A stretch of 60,365 nucleotides of DNA from Scatosoma sp045613545. GTDB lineage: Bacteria; Bacillota; Clostridia; Christensenellales; Borkfalkiaceae. The number at the start of each line of letters is the position of its first letter. Positions within the stretch are counted from its first letter, which is position 1. The stretch spans positions 1-60,365 of the forward strand of contig JAZLBD010000011.1 of assembly GCA_045613545.1 (NCBI GenBank), in the 5' to 3' direction. The notes below the pieces were generated by a model. It had not been told where the DNA came from. It made no database searches and was given only the letters and a program-made list of their open reading frames with translations. The position numbers were made by a program, and so were the translations under genes. Shown one piece after another: positions 53,541-60,296 of this stretch.

Positions 53541-53558
53541 TAATAATAAAAAAATCAA
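53530..53558 (-). promoter_or_regulatory. Promoter of the RHH-RM operon
   Basis: On the minus strand TTGATT (complement of 53553-53558) and TATCAT (complement of 53530-53535) are 17 bases apart. The -10 lies inside the right half of the palindromic operator. Confidence 0.65.
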
Positions 53559-53630
53559 GCCGAAAGAAGAAAAACGCAGAAAAATTTTCCACGTTTTAAT
53601 AAAAAATTTTACTCAAAAATTTAACGTCGT
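53559..53630. other. Short AT-rich spacer between RM promoter and R2
   Basis: No gene or clear signal is seen here; the sequence is mostly A/T. Confidence 0.4.
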
Positions 53631-53812
53631 CAGTTCGTAACTTATATCTTCTGGAATGACAGCTATAAATCATAACATTTTTGTCCAACTTTTTGAGTGA
53701 ATAATTATTCCGTTTTATATCGTTTATGCAGTTTTTAATGAATAAAAAAGACGAGACCCAAATAAATCTCGTCTTTTTATGCTACTTACAGCTTTTTTGT
53801 AAGTGCAAGATG
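53631..53812. repeat. Imperfect direct repeat R2 (right copy)
   Basis: Second copy of the repeat described for R1 at 50349-50539, same orientation, with small indels and scattered substitutions. Together the copies bracket the RM locus (about 3.1 kb between them). Confidence 0.9.
53744..53778. terminator. Bidirectional terminator inside R2
   Basis: AAAAAAGACGAGA (53744-53756) pairs with TCTCGTCTTTTT (53767-53778) over a 10-base loop, nearly identical to the R1 hairpin. It probably ends the minus-strand transcript of the two-TM protein gene. Confidence 0.82.
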
Positions 53813-53931
53813 CGTTAGTACAACAAAATCTCTAAAATTACCCCGTTTTTATAGGGCGCAACTACAAAATAATTAAAAATTATACGAGTGCTTCAAATAA
53901 AAATCCTATATTTTACACCCAACACTTATAT
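53813..53931. other. Short spacer after the two-TM protein gene
   Basis: AT-rich sequence between the stop of the 53932-54666 gene and the R2 repeat. No gene is seen. Confidence 0.4.
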
Positions 53932-54666
53932 CTATTCAATATCTTCTCCTTCGCCGAAAGAGAAAAAGTTTCCATTAACAAGAACCAATTGCCCTATTTG
54001 TCCTTCCTCTATTTCTTGATAATATTCCTGTCCAATCGCATATTCAACTTCTTGACCATTTTCGAGCTCAAAAGTTGCCAAATATTCAAATGTGGAACGG
54101 ACCATTTGAACACCCACAAAGCTTTTAAAAATCCTTTTTGATTTTACTGTCGCATTAAAAAATTCAGTTAAAGGTTCTTCAATCTGATACATCGGTTCAT
54201 CGGAGTCTAATGATTCTTCTACCTTTTTTAATAAGAGTTTTAACTCTTCCCAATCTCCTTCAATCATTAAGTCTTTTTGTAAAACCACATTGAGATAAGC
54301 ATTGTTCTCAACCACGATAAAATCGTCATACATTTCCAAAGACGAGATTTTGTAGAATACGAACGAATTCCACCTTCCATATTGAAATACTTCAAATCCA
54401 TCATTTTTAATTTTGATATCGCATTTCGGTGCAATCCGAAAATCAATAAAAAAGACAAGAATAATTCCCAGTATTGTCAATGCCCCACCGCTTAAAATGA
54501 TAGCAATATAGGTAGCATTACCCTCGCCTAAAGTAAACACCATAATCGTATAAATAACGGCAACAATTACAAAAAGAAAAATTGACCAGCCAACTGCTTG
54601 TTTTTTCTTCTTATTTTGAATAATCTCTTTGGCTTTGCCTGTATATTTACCACTGAACGCCCACAT
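53932..54666 (-). CDS. Two-TM membrane protein of unknown function in the AT-rich island
   Basis: The 244-residue protein has a short cytosolic N-terminus with basic 'IIQNKKKKQA' and two membrane helices ('VGWSIFLFVIVAVIYTIMVFTL' ~25-46 and 'YIAIILSGGALTILGIILVFFI' ~53-74). An acidic cytosolic domain of ~165 residues follows, with alternating strands and helices ('FEVFQYGRWNSFVFYKISSLEMYDDFIVVE', 'LEEFFNATV'-type blocks). It resembles PH-like or DUF-type membrane proteins but I cannot name a family. The gene has its own consensus promoter and good AAGGAG. It lies outside the R1/R2 pair, so it probably arrived separately from the RM gene. Confidence 0.7.
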   Translation of the reverse strand: MWAFSGKYTGKAKEIIQNKKKKQAVGWSIFLFVIVAVIYTIMVFTLGEGNATYIAIILSGGALTILGIILVFFIDFRIAPKCDIKIKNDGFEVFQYGRWNSFVFYKISSLEMYDDFIVVENNAYLNVVLQKDLMIEGDWEELKLLLKKVEESLDSDEPMYQIEEPLTEFFNATVKSKRIFKSFVGVQMVRSTFEYLATFELENGQEVEYAIGQEYYQEIEEGQIGQLVLVNGNFFSFGEGEDIE

Positions 54667-54700
54667 ATAAACTCCTTATTTTTGTTCATTTAGTGTATTA

Positions 54701-54729
54701 ATTATAATACCTTTATATTATTTTGTCAA
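54701..54729 (-). promoter_or_regulatory. Consensus sigma-A promoter of the two-TM protein gene
   Basis: On the minus strand TTGACA (complement of 54724-54729) and TATAAT (complement of 54701-54706) are 17 bases apart, about 35-40 bases upstream of the ATG. Confidence 0.88.
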
Positions 54730-54854
54730 GTTTGTATTATCAAAACCATTCTACGCAAAAGTCTAAAAGGTTTATTTAGTCCCATTACGGGATTAAACTA
54801 AGGTTTTAACCGTCATTTTTGCTCAATTTTTTATCAAAAACTGTAAATAACAAG
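54730..54854. other. Spacer to the right of the two-TM gene promoter
   Basis: No gene, repeat or clear signal is seen here. The sequence is AT-rich but less so than 50100-54700. Confidence 0.4.
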
Positions 54855-54892
54855 AAAAAAGCCTTGATTTTTAACGAAATCAAGGCTTTTTT
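54855..54892. terminator. Bidirectional terminator next to the second tRNA-like scar
   Basis: AAAAAAGCCTTGATTT (54855-54870) pairs with AAATCAAGGCTTTTTT (54877-54892) over a 6-base loop. CTGCTCATGTCAGGCT, 14 of 16 bases like the tRNA scar at 55100-55115, follows directly. Confidence 0.85.
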
Positions 54893-54893
54893 C

Positions 54894-55011
54894 TGCTCAT
54901 GTCAGGCTTACGGCATAAAGCCGCAAAGAAAACGTTCCGTTTTCCGTAAGGAACATTAGCGACGGAACAGCGATTGTTACCGTAAGGTCAATCGCGTCAG
55001 TGACGACACAC
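54894..55011 (-). repeat. Probable degraded tRNA-Asn 3' remnant, split by a ~91-base insertion
   Basis: Positions 54894-54909 match the tRNA acceptor/T-arm region at 55100-55115 in 14 of 16 bases, and 55001-55011 (TGACGACACAC) match the tRNA T-stem/variable region at 55121-55131 in 11 of 11. Order and orientation are the same as in the tRNA, but ~91 bases rich in small hairpins separate the two parts, where the tRNA has 5. I read this as an older attachment-site copy that has been invaded. Confidence 0.5.
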
Positions 55012-55066
55012 AATTTTGAAAAACAAAATTGTTCGTCAGTGGACGGTTGATAGGAGCAGACAAAAC

Positions 55067-55096
55067 AAAAAGACAAGCATTTCTGCTTGTCTTTTT
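55067..55096 (-). terminator. Terminator directly behind the tRNA 3' scar
   Basis: AAAAAGACAAGCA (55067-55079) pairs with TGCTTGTCTTTTT (55084-55096) over a 4-base loop. It begins right after the CCA of the tRNA fragment on the minus strand, as expected for the original tRNA gene's terminator. Confidence 0.88.
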
Positions 55097-55141
55097 TGGC
55101 TGCCCCTGTCAGGCTCGAACTGACGACACACGGATTAACAG
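55097..55141 (-). repeat. 3' half of a tRNA-Asn gene (attachment-site scar, attR-like)
   Basis: On the minus strand the 45 bases give a complete tRNA 3' half. They comprise anticodon loop CTGTTAA (anticodon GTT), stem TCCGT, variable GTGTC, T-arm GTCAG-TTCGAGC-CTGAC with perfect stem, acceptor strand AGGGGCA, discriminator G and encoded CCA. Upstream of 55141 the sequence does not continue as an anticodon stem or D-arm, so the 5' half is absent. Elements that integrate into tRNA genes leave exactly this kind of 3' copy. The intact gene should lie to the right, outside the window. Confidence 0.85.
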
Positions 55142-55603
55142 CTTCCCAAAAATGCTAAAAACCACTGTTTTGTTGAGAAAAACAACATTTTTTAGTCATT
55201 TTTTAAGGCTGGTCCCCAGAAAAACCCCATGATGCTTTCTTCCTTCTCCCGTACGTCACCGTGCGGGATCGTTTTTATAAGCCTTTTCTTCCAGCAATAC
55301 CACGAACGCCCACTCGTACGTCATCACTGTAAAAAAACAAAAGCCTTCTCGCGCCGTACGGCGCAACGTTAAAAATGTAGCCTTCTCCGCGGCATAGTCG
55401 TCCGCTAAATAGGACGGCGCCGCGTTTATTTCTTTGTTTATAATATTTTTTATTATATATAAGGAAGTTTTACTGTACCAATTTTGATAGTATGGCGGGG
55501 TATTTTTGAAATGAGCAAACTCGCAAATTTCATACAGTAAGAAAAAAAAAAGAAAAACCACGGCGGACAAACGTCGCGCCGGGGGGTTTTTTATACGACT
55601 ATA
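55142..55603. other. Left end of the integrated element, no confident gene
   Basis: A 104-codon minus-strand frame (55256-55570) would need a TTG start and lacks a ribosome site or domain, so I leave it uncalled. The stretch has GC-rich palindromes, for example GCGCCGTACGGCGC near 55355, and AT-rich flanks, which may be recombination or replication signals of the element. Confidence 0.45.
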
Positions 55604-55623
55604 AGCGAAGGTCTCCCTTCGCT
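55604..55623. terminator. Terminator-like hairpin after the replication-type gene
   Basis: AGCGAAGG (55604-55611) pairs with CCTTCGCT (55616-55623) over a 4-base loop, followed by T-rich sequence on the plus side and TATAG on the minus side. It lies about 45 bases after the stop of the gene at 55670. Confidence 0.6.
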
Positions 55624-55669
55624 TTTATTTTTTATTCAATTCCTCCACCTACAATGCCTGATTTTAGCG

Positions 55670-56740
55670 TCAAGCGCCGCCTCCTTTCGGTAGTGGACGA
55701 TAGCAATCGCAAGCTCGTCCGCGCGCATCGAAGCCAGAATCACTACACTTCGAGCAAGCATACGTGGGATGCAAATCGCTTTCCTTCATACCGATCGTCG
55801 CCAAAGTTTGAGCGAATTCTTCCTTTAATCGAATTTTCGTCTCTGTGAGATCGGACAACGATTTATAATCTTTCTTCACCTCCGCTCGAGCAAGGGAAAT
55901 TTCCAATCGACCGAGTTCGGATTCTAATTTTTCAAAGTTTACCGCATATTTTAATGCGTATTGACGGCGCGAAAAAGCCTCTCGTTCCGCCTTCTCTTTC
56001 CGTGCCGCGTAATAACGTTCCCGATCGGACCGTTCGTTCGCTTGGAGAACGTGAGGCGGAACAACGTTTGAGTTCGATTTCTTGGTTTCCCTGCGCGAAC
56101 GTTTCAAGCAACGTATCAATTTCGCATTGATATGGTATTGACTTTGCTTGTGACCGTTTACACCGCGTTCGCTTGGATCCCGATAAAGTAAATCCGCGCG
56201 CAAAAGAACAGAAATCGCATTCTTCACGGTTTCTTTCGATAATCCAAGTTGTTTTGCAATCGAGCGCGCAGAAGCGGAAAATTTGCTTTTTGCTTTCTTT
56301 TGATTGTTGCAATGCGTTGAAATCAATCCAAAAATGAGAATCTCGGACCGTTTTAACCGGCGAGGCAAAACCTCTCCACGTATTGCAAATTCCGTATGAT
56401 ATAAGTAAAGGTCCGTTCTAATAAAGGATGAATCGTCAACGTCGTTCACGTACTTATACGATGCGCAGGCGTATAAGGATTTATCTTGCTCAATTCCACC
56501 GTCTTGTTTCAGCGCAGAAATACTACGTGAAACCGTTGCAAGCGAAAGCCCGAGTTTTTTCGCGAAATCTACGTAGGAAAGATTACATCTCTTTCCCTCT
56601 CCACGCGAAAAAGTATGTATTTCAGCCGAAACGGTTTGTTCGGAAATACGCGCCCGTCTTCCGCAAATCTTCTTCTTGAATAATCCGATTGGATACTTGA
56701 TGTATGATTCTTTCTCCGGGAGGTTAATTGTCAATTCCAT
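55670..56740 (-). CDS. Winged-helix replication initiator/replisome-organiser-like protein of the integrated element
   Basis: The 356-residue protein has two helix-turn-helix segments. 'CNLSYVDFAKKLGLSLATVSRSISALKQDGGI' is at about residues 52-83, and 'SASARSIAKQLGLSKETVKNAISVLLRADLL' at about 153-183. A long charged coiled-coil follows ('RDRERYYAARKEKAEREAFSRRQYALKYAVNFEKLESELGRL'-like blocks), then a C-terminal four-Cys motif 'CSKCSDSGFDARGRACDCY'. Paired wHTH domains plus the C-x2-C...C-x-C tail recall phage replisome organisers (DnaD-like, DnaT-like) and plasmid Rep proteins. No rolling-circle Tyr/His motif is seen. The upstream gene is a small HTH protein 53 bp away, so the two probably form an operon. 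Confidence 0.7.
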   Translation of the reverse strand: MELTINLPEKESYIKYPIGLFKKKICGRRARISEQTVSAEIHTFSRGEGKRCNLSYVDFAKKLGLSLATVSRSISALKQDGGIEQDKSLYACASYKYVNDVDDSSFIRTDLYLYHTEFAIRGEVLPRRLKRSEILIFGLISTHCNNQKKAKSKFSASARSIAKQLGLSKETVKNAISVLLRADLLYRDPSERGVNGHKQSQYHINAKLIRCLKRSRRETKKSNSNVVPPHVLQANERSDRERYYAARKEKAEREAFSRRQYALKYAVNFEKLESELGRLEISLARAEVKKDYKSLSDLTETKIRLKEEFAQTLATIGMKESDLHPTYACSKCSDSGFDARGRACDCYRPLPKGGGA

Positions 56741-56793
56741 TTTTTCATCTTCCTTTTTTATATTTTTCCCTCGCGCTAGGGATTTTTTGCCGT

Positions 56794-57039
56794 TTATTGT
56801 AATACGATCGAGTTTAGAATTGATAGTTTTCCATTTTTCATTTCAAGGACCTTATGTTTGATCATACGGTTGATCGCTTTTCTCACGACGTCGCGATCAA
56901 TACCAAGCGACGTTGCGATCAACTTATAATCCACGTATGCCGCTTCATCGGCGCCGAGATGCAGAGATATCACTCGCAAGATTTGGATGGAGGTCTTGTC
57001 CATCTCGTTCAATCCTTCGATTTTAATTGCTCTCGTCAT
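56794..57039 (-). CDS. Small winged-helix DNA-binding protein of the integrated element
   Basis: From the ATG at 57039 (ATGGAGAAAAA upstream) the protein has 81 residues: 'MDKTSIQILRVISLHLGADEAAYVDYKLIATSLGIDRDVVRKAINRMIKHKVLEMKNGKLSIL'. The helix-turn-helix ('KLIATSLGIDRDVVRKAINRMIKHKVLE') and the short wing ('MKNGKLSIL') are clear. A longer reading from further upstream passes through a highly basic stretch and is less likely. It is probably a regulator of the element's replication or excision genes. It is encoded just before the replication-type protein. Confidence 0.7.
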   Translation of the reverse strand: MTRAIKIEGLNEMDKTSIQILRVISLHLGADEAAYVDYKLIATSLGIDRDVVRKAINRMIKHKVLEMKNGKLSILNSIVLQ

Positions 57040-57405
57040 TTTTTTCTCCATTTTTTTGACGTTTTTTAGCGTCGCCACCGTGATCGGCGGACGCAAGCGC
57101 CGCCTTCGTGGTGGAATTTTAAATAATGCCCGCCGGGGCTCAAATTTTTCCTCGCCGTACAGTAGCGTTGCCCGCGCCACATTCGAGCGCGGTGGGAGTC
57201 CGCAACTCCGACTCCGGTGCCCGGCTCCGGCTCGCCGTATCCGTTTCCCCGTATCCGTTTTTGCGTTCCTTCCCCCCGCTTTCTCAAATGTGTCGTTTTC
57301 TCGGGCAACGCTTTCTGTTTCGTCCCCCTCACACCTCCTCTTTTACGCCGTACTTCGCACGGCGTGCTGATTAAGGTGTGTACCGCGCGATGGCGCTTTC
57401 GCCCT
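57040..57405. other. GC-rich, hairpin-rich intergenic region, candidate replication origin
   Basis: This ~365-base gap between the Zot-like gene and the HTH gene is far more GC-rich than the AT-rich island to its left. It contains several strong inverted repeats, including ACGCCGT-ACTTCGC-ACGGCGT (57345-57365), GCGTC...GACGC near 57072, and CCGCC-TTCG-TGGTGG-like stems near 57100. Small frames here look like chance products of the composition. In small phages such a region between the replication and morphogenesis genes often holds the origin and packaging signal. That is inference. Confidence 0.5.
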
Positions 57406-59637
57406 CTACCGCGTCTTTTTCGTAGATTTTTTCGCTTGCGTGTCAACCGGTTCTTTTCGGAAAATCTTATCGATTTGCGTATAGAACCTACTGTGCATTT
57501 TTTTCATTTCGGCGCGAGTCATGTGCACGTCACCGAACGTTTCATAATCGTTTAACCCCATCTTCGAGCGTAGCGCTTTCTCATGATAGAAATCTTTGAT
57601 ACCATCGGTTGCAAAGCGGTCCGCATATACTTTCTTATGACAGATATAGTACTTCCCTTTATCGTTAAGGACCTCATCTCCCATAGCATCCCATATCTTG
57701 AGCGTCGCCGTTTGCACCGTAAATTGATTCTTCAAACGATCGTAATAATGGTGGAACGGCGTATAAAACCGTTTTATCAAATAGACAAGCAACGTATTGT
57801 CACCGCGCTTATACCGAAGAGAATAGTATATCTTGTCGTGGATGCTTGTTGCGATACCATAGAAAAGTCTCGCAAAGGAAAAACACGGCAGCACGATCTT
57901 TTCATCCGATACGCCTTTGATCATAATAACGTCGCAAAGGTCCTTGTTCTCCGCAGAGAGAGAATCCGGTCGTTGATCATCGTAGAAATCACGTTTGAAG
58001 GTGTAATACATAATGGTTGCATCGTGACCTTTCATTTTGACGTCAAGTTCGTATCCATCGTTCTTCACGTTGCATTCTTCATCGTGTACGCTCATCCCGG
58101 CGTTTGTATGTTGGTTCCCACGCTCTTTCGCAAATTCCATAACGTTGAAAACGCCAAATTCAACGCCGTCTTTACCTGGATCGTTTTCATCCGTGACTTT
58201 CCCAAGTCGCCGAGAATTGAAATTGATAATATGGCAATATTGCGATTCCTTTTCGATTTCCGTAGCCTTACTGCTAAAGAAATCTGCATCGATATCCGGA
58301 AAGTTCCCTTTATCGTCGTATTTGATGTCCGTTCGGATTGAATAGTTTCCAAAAATCAAACTCGTTGGCGCTGCGTAAATATAGAACAGTTGCACGTAGT
58401 TTTCAATAGCATCGAAAACGTTTACACCTGCGAGATTGTTATCATAGAACGTACCGTATCTCAAGTGATCGTACCCGAAAATAAAATCACGATGCTTATA
58501 TCCGTAGTGTTTTTTCAAATGTCGCAGCATGGATTTTTTTATCGCTGGATCATAATCTGTTTCGAAGAAATCTCTCAAAATCCCTATAAATCTACGAAAA
58601 TGCGCGAGAGTTGGTAAAACGTGACGTGCTTGCGCGTTCCGATAAAAACGCTCAACGTTGATCCACGGAAAGAACGGGAATTGCTTATCGCACGTTGCGA
58701 GGAGCTCCCGCGCGTCATCGCGGTAAATTACTTCCTGTGTAAGCGCCATATCCGTGATGATCGTCGTTTTCTTTGCACGTTGCTTCCCTACCACGAAAAG
58801 CGCGCCAAGATAAACTTCCAAAAACGCACGGTTGCTCGCCTCATAATGTTTTAAGCGCGCCATACCGACTGCCCGGCGAATCCACGAAAAAAGTTTCCAT
58901 CCGATATACGCCCAAACCCACCAAGGCAAAAACCCAATGGGAATCGTAAGGTCCATTCCAAGTTTTACGAACTGCGTATAAATCGAGTTCCAATCGACCG
59001 ATATGGAGAAATAGAAAAGGAACGCGACAAATTCAATGGCGATCGTGAACGCCGAAAGGTTATAAAGCCAAATAAGAACAAGCCACAAAAACGCTTTCGA
59101 TTTTCGAACGTGTTTCGCTGCGCCTTTCACGTAGCGCCATACAGGGGAAAGCACGTGCGATTCCACCCACTTATACGCTCGAAGTGGCAACGTATCTTTG
59201 TTGTAATCGTTGTTTTCCGTATCGTAAAGAAGCCACAGAACCAGAATAAACACCGTGACGGGAATCGATAAAAGTAAAATCCATTCCGCCCCAACCGATA
59301 AGTATGAACCTACAACCAAAAAATACAGTTGCAAGTTTTCCTCTGTAAAGATCAAATCCTTAAACGCCTCTACCTGCGCCTTGAACGTTTCCCATTCAAC
59401 CGGCAAATACGTTTTCATCCCGCCTGGAATTTTGTTGACCGTCACGTGAACGCGCCCTGGTTCTCCCATTTCCGTGAAGTAATAAAGAATCGAACGGATC
59501 AAGTCTTCTATCGATTGCACGACGCGGGTAAAAACCATATCGAAACGAAAAATCATACATAAGATCGAAACGGCTAAAAGCGCGATCGTAATGATGCGGA
59601 ATGATATCTTTTGCGCTTTTTGTTTCTTTTTCGTCAT
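57406..59637 (-). CDS. Zot/pI-like membrane ATPase of an inovirus-type element
   Basis: The 743-residue protein has an N-terminal helix (~10-31), two helices (~105-137), two or three more (~182-255), then a large cytosolic domain. A degenerate P-loop reads 'VVGKQRAKKTTIIT' (GKQRAKKT at 284-291), with Lys replacing the last Gly of G-x4-G-K-T. 'GVFNVMEFAKERGNQHTN' (495-512) is a likely Walker B region, and 'DQRPDSLSAENKDLCDVI' follows; this combination recalls Zot/pI morphogenesis ATPases of Firmicutes inoviruses. It would drive phage extrusion. The Zot assignment comes from pattern memory, not a search. A 32-residue membrane peptide gene ends one codon before its start. Confidence 0.65.
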   Translation of the reverse strand: MTKKKQKAQKISFRIITIALLAVSILCMIFRFDMVFTRVVQSIEDLIRSILYYFTEMGEPGRVHVTVNKIPGGMKTYLPVEWETFKAQVEAFKDLIFTEENLQLYFLVVGSYLSVGAEWILLLSIPVTVFILVLWLLYDTENNDYNKDTLPLRAYKWVESHVLSPVWRYVKGAAKHVRKSKAFLWLVLIWLYNLSAFTIAIEFVAFLFYFSISVDWNSIYTQFVKLGMDLTIPIGFLPWWVWAYIGWKLFSWIRRAVGMARLKHYEASNRAFLEVYLGALFVVGKQRAKKTTIITDMALTQEVIYRDDARELLATCDKQFPFFPWINVERFYRNAQARHVLPTLAHFRRFIGILRDFFETDYDPAIKKSMLRHLKKHYGYKHRDFIFGYDHLRYGTFYDNNLAGVNVFDAIENYVQLFYIYAAPTSLIFGNYSIRTDIKYDDKGNFPDIDADFFSSKATEIEKESQYCHIINFNSRRLGKVTDENDPGKDGVEFGVFNVMEFAKERGNQHTNAGMSVHDEECNVKNDGYELDVKMKGHDATIMYYTFKRDFYDDQRPDSLSAENKDLCDVIMIKGVSDEKIVLPCFSFARLFYGIATSIHDKIYYSLRYKRGDNTLLVYLIKRFYTPFHHYYDRLKNQFTVQTATLKIWDAMGDEVLNDKGKYYICHKKVYADRFATDGIKDFYHEKALRSKMGLNDYETFGDVHMTRAEMKKMHSRFYTQIDKIFRKEPVDTQAKKSTKKTR

Positions 59638-59736
59638 TTACGATACCCTCTTCCACGTGAAGATTACAAGACCGATGAAGAGTAGCACGACAACCGTAAT
59701 CGCGCATCCGAACAATATTTTCAAAATTTTCTTCAT
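59638..59736 (-). CDS. Small single-TM protein (32 residues), possible coat or accessory phage protein
   Basis: The frame reads MKKILKILFGCAITVVV then LLFIGLVIFTWKRVS, a basic start, one ~20-residue membrane helix and a basic end. Its stop codon (59638-59640) directly precedes the Zot-like ATG with no spacer. Inovirus coat and minor coat proteins have this size and design, but many holin-like or leader peptides do as well. The ribosome site is weak (GAGAAAG), so translation may depend on coupling or be low. Confidence 0.55.
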   Translation of the reverse strand: MKKILKILFGCAITVVVLLFIGLVIFTWKRVS

Positions 59737-59742
59737 TTTTGC

Positions 59743-59771
59743 TTGACTTTCTCTTTTTTATCAGTTATACT
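59743..59771 (+). promoter_or_regulatory. Plus-strand sigma-A promoter for the small RNA
   Basis: TTGACT (59743-59748) and TATACT (59766-59771) are 17 bases apart on the plus strand, opposite to every gene in the window. Transcription would begin near 59778. Confidence 0.8.
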
Positions 59772-59777
59772 TAACTC

Positions 59778-59863
59778 ATTGAAAAGGCGCGGTGCGGTGC
59801 ATTTATGCTGGGCACGTGAGATAAAAGACTCAAATTGCTTTTATCCGCCTTTTCATTTTTTTT
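59778..59863 (+). ncRNA. Predicted ~85-nt structured antisense-side small RNA
   Basis: The segment starts where the promoter at 59743-59771 would initiate and ends in T8 (59856-59863). Its 5' end TGAAAAGGCG (59780-59789) pairs with CGCCTTTTCA (59846-59855), closing the whole RNA. Inside are GATAAAAG (59820-59827) pairing with CTTTTATC (59838-59845) and a possible GTGC/GCAC arm (59797-59800/59812-59815), so the fold looks like a three-way junction ending in an intrinsic terminator. No open frame of note fits inside. It overlaps the 3' end of the basic protein gene and lies opposite the leader of the 32-residue/Zot-like genes, so it could regulate them in cis. Confidence 0.72.
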
Positions 59864-60296
59864 GCTCTTTTTGATTGTTTTCTTTAATAATAGCAGCTAC
59901 CGTTTCTTTGTCTTTTTTTGTTCGAAAACCCCAACCACTTAATCGCGGACCGTAATCCGTAATATTCCGCGTTTCCGCTTTTTTAGATATTTTTGCTTGG
60001 CGCGTATCTTTGGGGTTAGGATTTTGTTCAAGCTTCTTTAATTTCGAACGATTGCTGTTATTTTTATCATGCGTTATCATAAGCCCCGTAAATTTATCTT
60101 CCCGTTTTTTGAAAATAAATCTTGGGTGTTTCTCGTTTTCGTTTTTAGGCTTTTTCAAAAAACGAAACTCCGATAAGTTTTTCTTCTTCCCCGTCGTTCG
60201 TTTGGCGACGGGCTTTTTCTTTATCGTTTTTTTCGGCGCCGAACATTTCGACGTCGTTTTTTTGGTTGTTTTTCTTGTCGTTTTCTTCTTTGCCAT
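59853..60296 (-). CDS. Basic protein of unknown function in the integrated element
   Basis: The 147-residue protein starts at 60296 with GAGGAG about ten bases upstream. The N-terminal ~40 residues are a Lys/Thr-rich tail ('KKTTRKTTKKTTSK', 'KKTIKKKPVAKRTTGKK'), the rest is hydrophilic with 'FLKKPKNENEKHPRFIFKKREDKFTGLMITHDKN' and 'YGPRLSGWGFRTKKDKETVAAIIKENN'. There is no membrane helix. It probably binds nucleic acid. In an inovirus setting it could be a single-strand-binding or packaging-type protein, but I recognise no family. Its stop codon lies in the terminator stem of the plus-strand small RNA. Confidence 0.6.
   Translation of the reverse strand: MAKKKTTRKTTKKTTSKCSAPKKTIKKKPVAKRTTGKKKNLSEFRFLKKPKNENEKHPRFIFKKREDKFTGLMITHDKNNSNRSKLKKLEQNPNPKDTRQAKISKKAETRNITDYGPRLSGWGFRTKKDKETVAAIIKENNQKEQKK

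Noticed and set aside
24905..55096. Recurring A-run/hairpin/T-run sequences as a mobile repeat family
   Set aside because: Most (24905, 37088, 54855, 55067) have unrelated stem sequences and fit intrinsic terminators. Only R1 and R2 share sequence beyond the hairpin and are reported as repeats.
55029..55232. 67-codon plus-strand frame over the tRNA fragment
   Set aside because: Frames of this kind are a common artefact of reading a tRNA 3' end and its terminator as protein ('GCPCQARTDDTRINSF'). The RNA fold explains the sequence.
55256..55570. 104-codon minus-strand frame near the left end of the integrated element
   Set aside because: It needs a TTG start without a ribosome site and has strongly biased composition in palindromic DNA, so coding is not supported.
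57066..57555. Several overlapping 80-126-codon frames in the GC-rich gap
   Set aside because: They occur in many frames at once, are Arg/Pro-rich and reflect GC-rich composition rather than selection.
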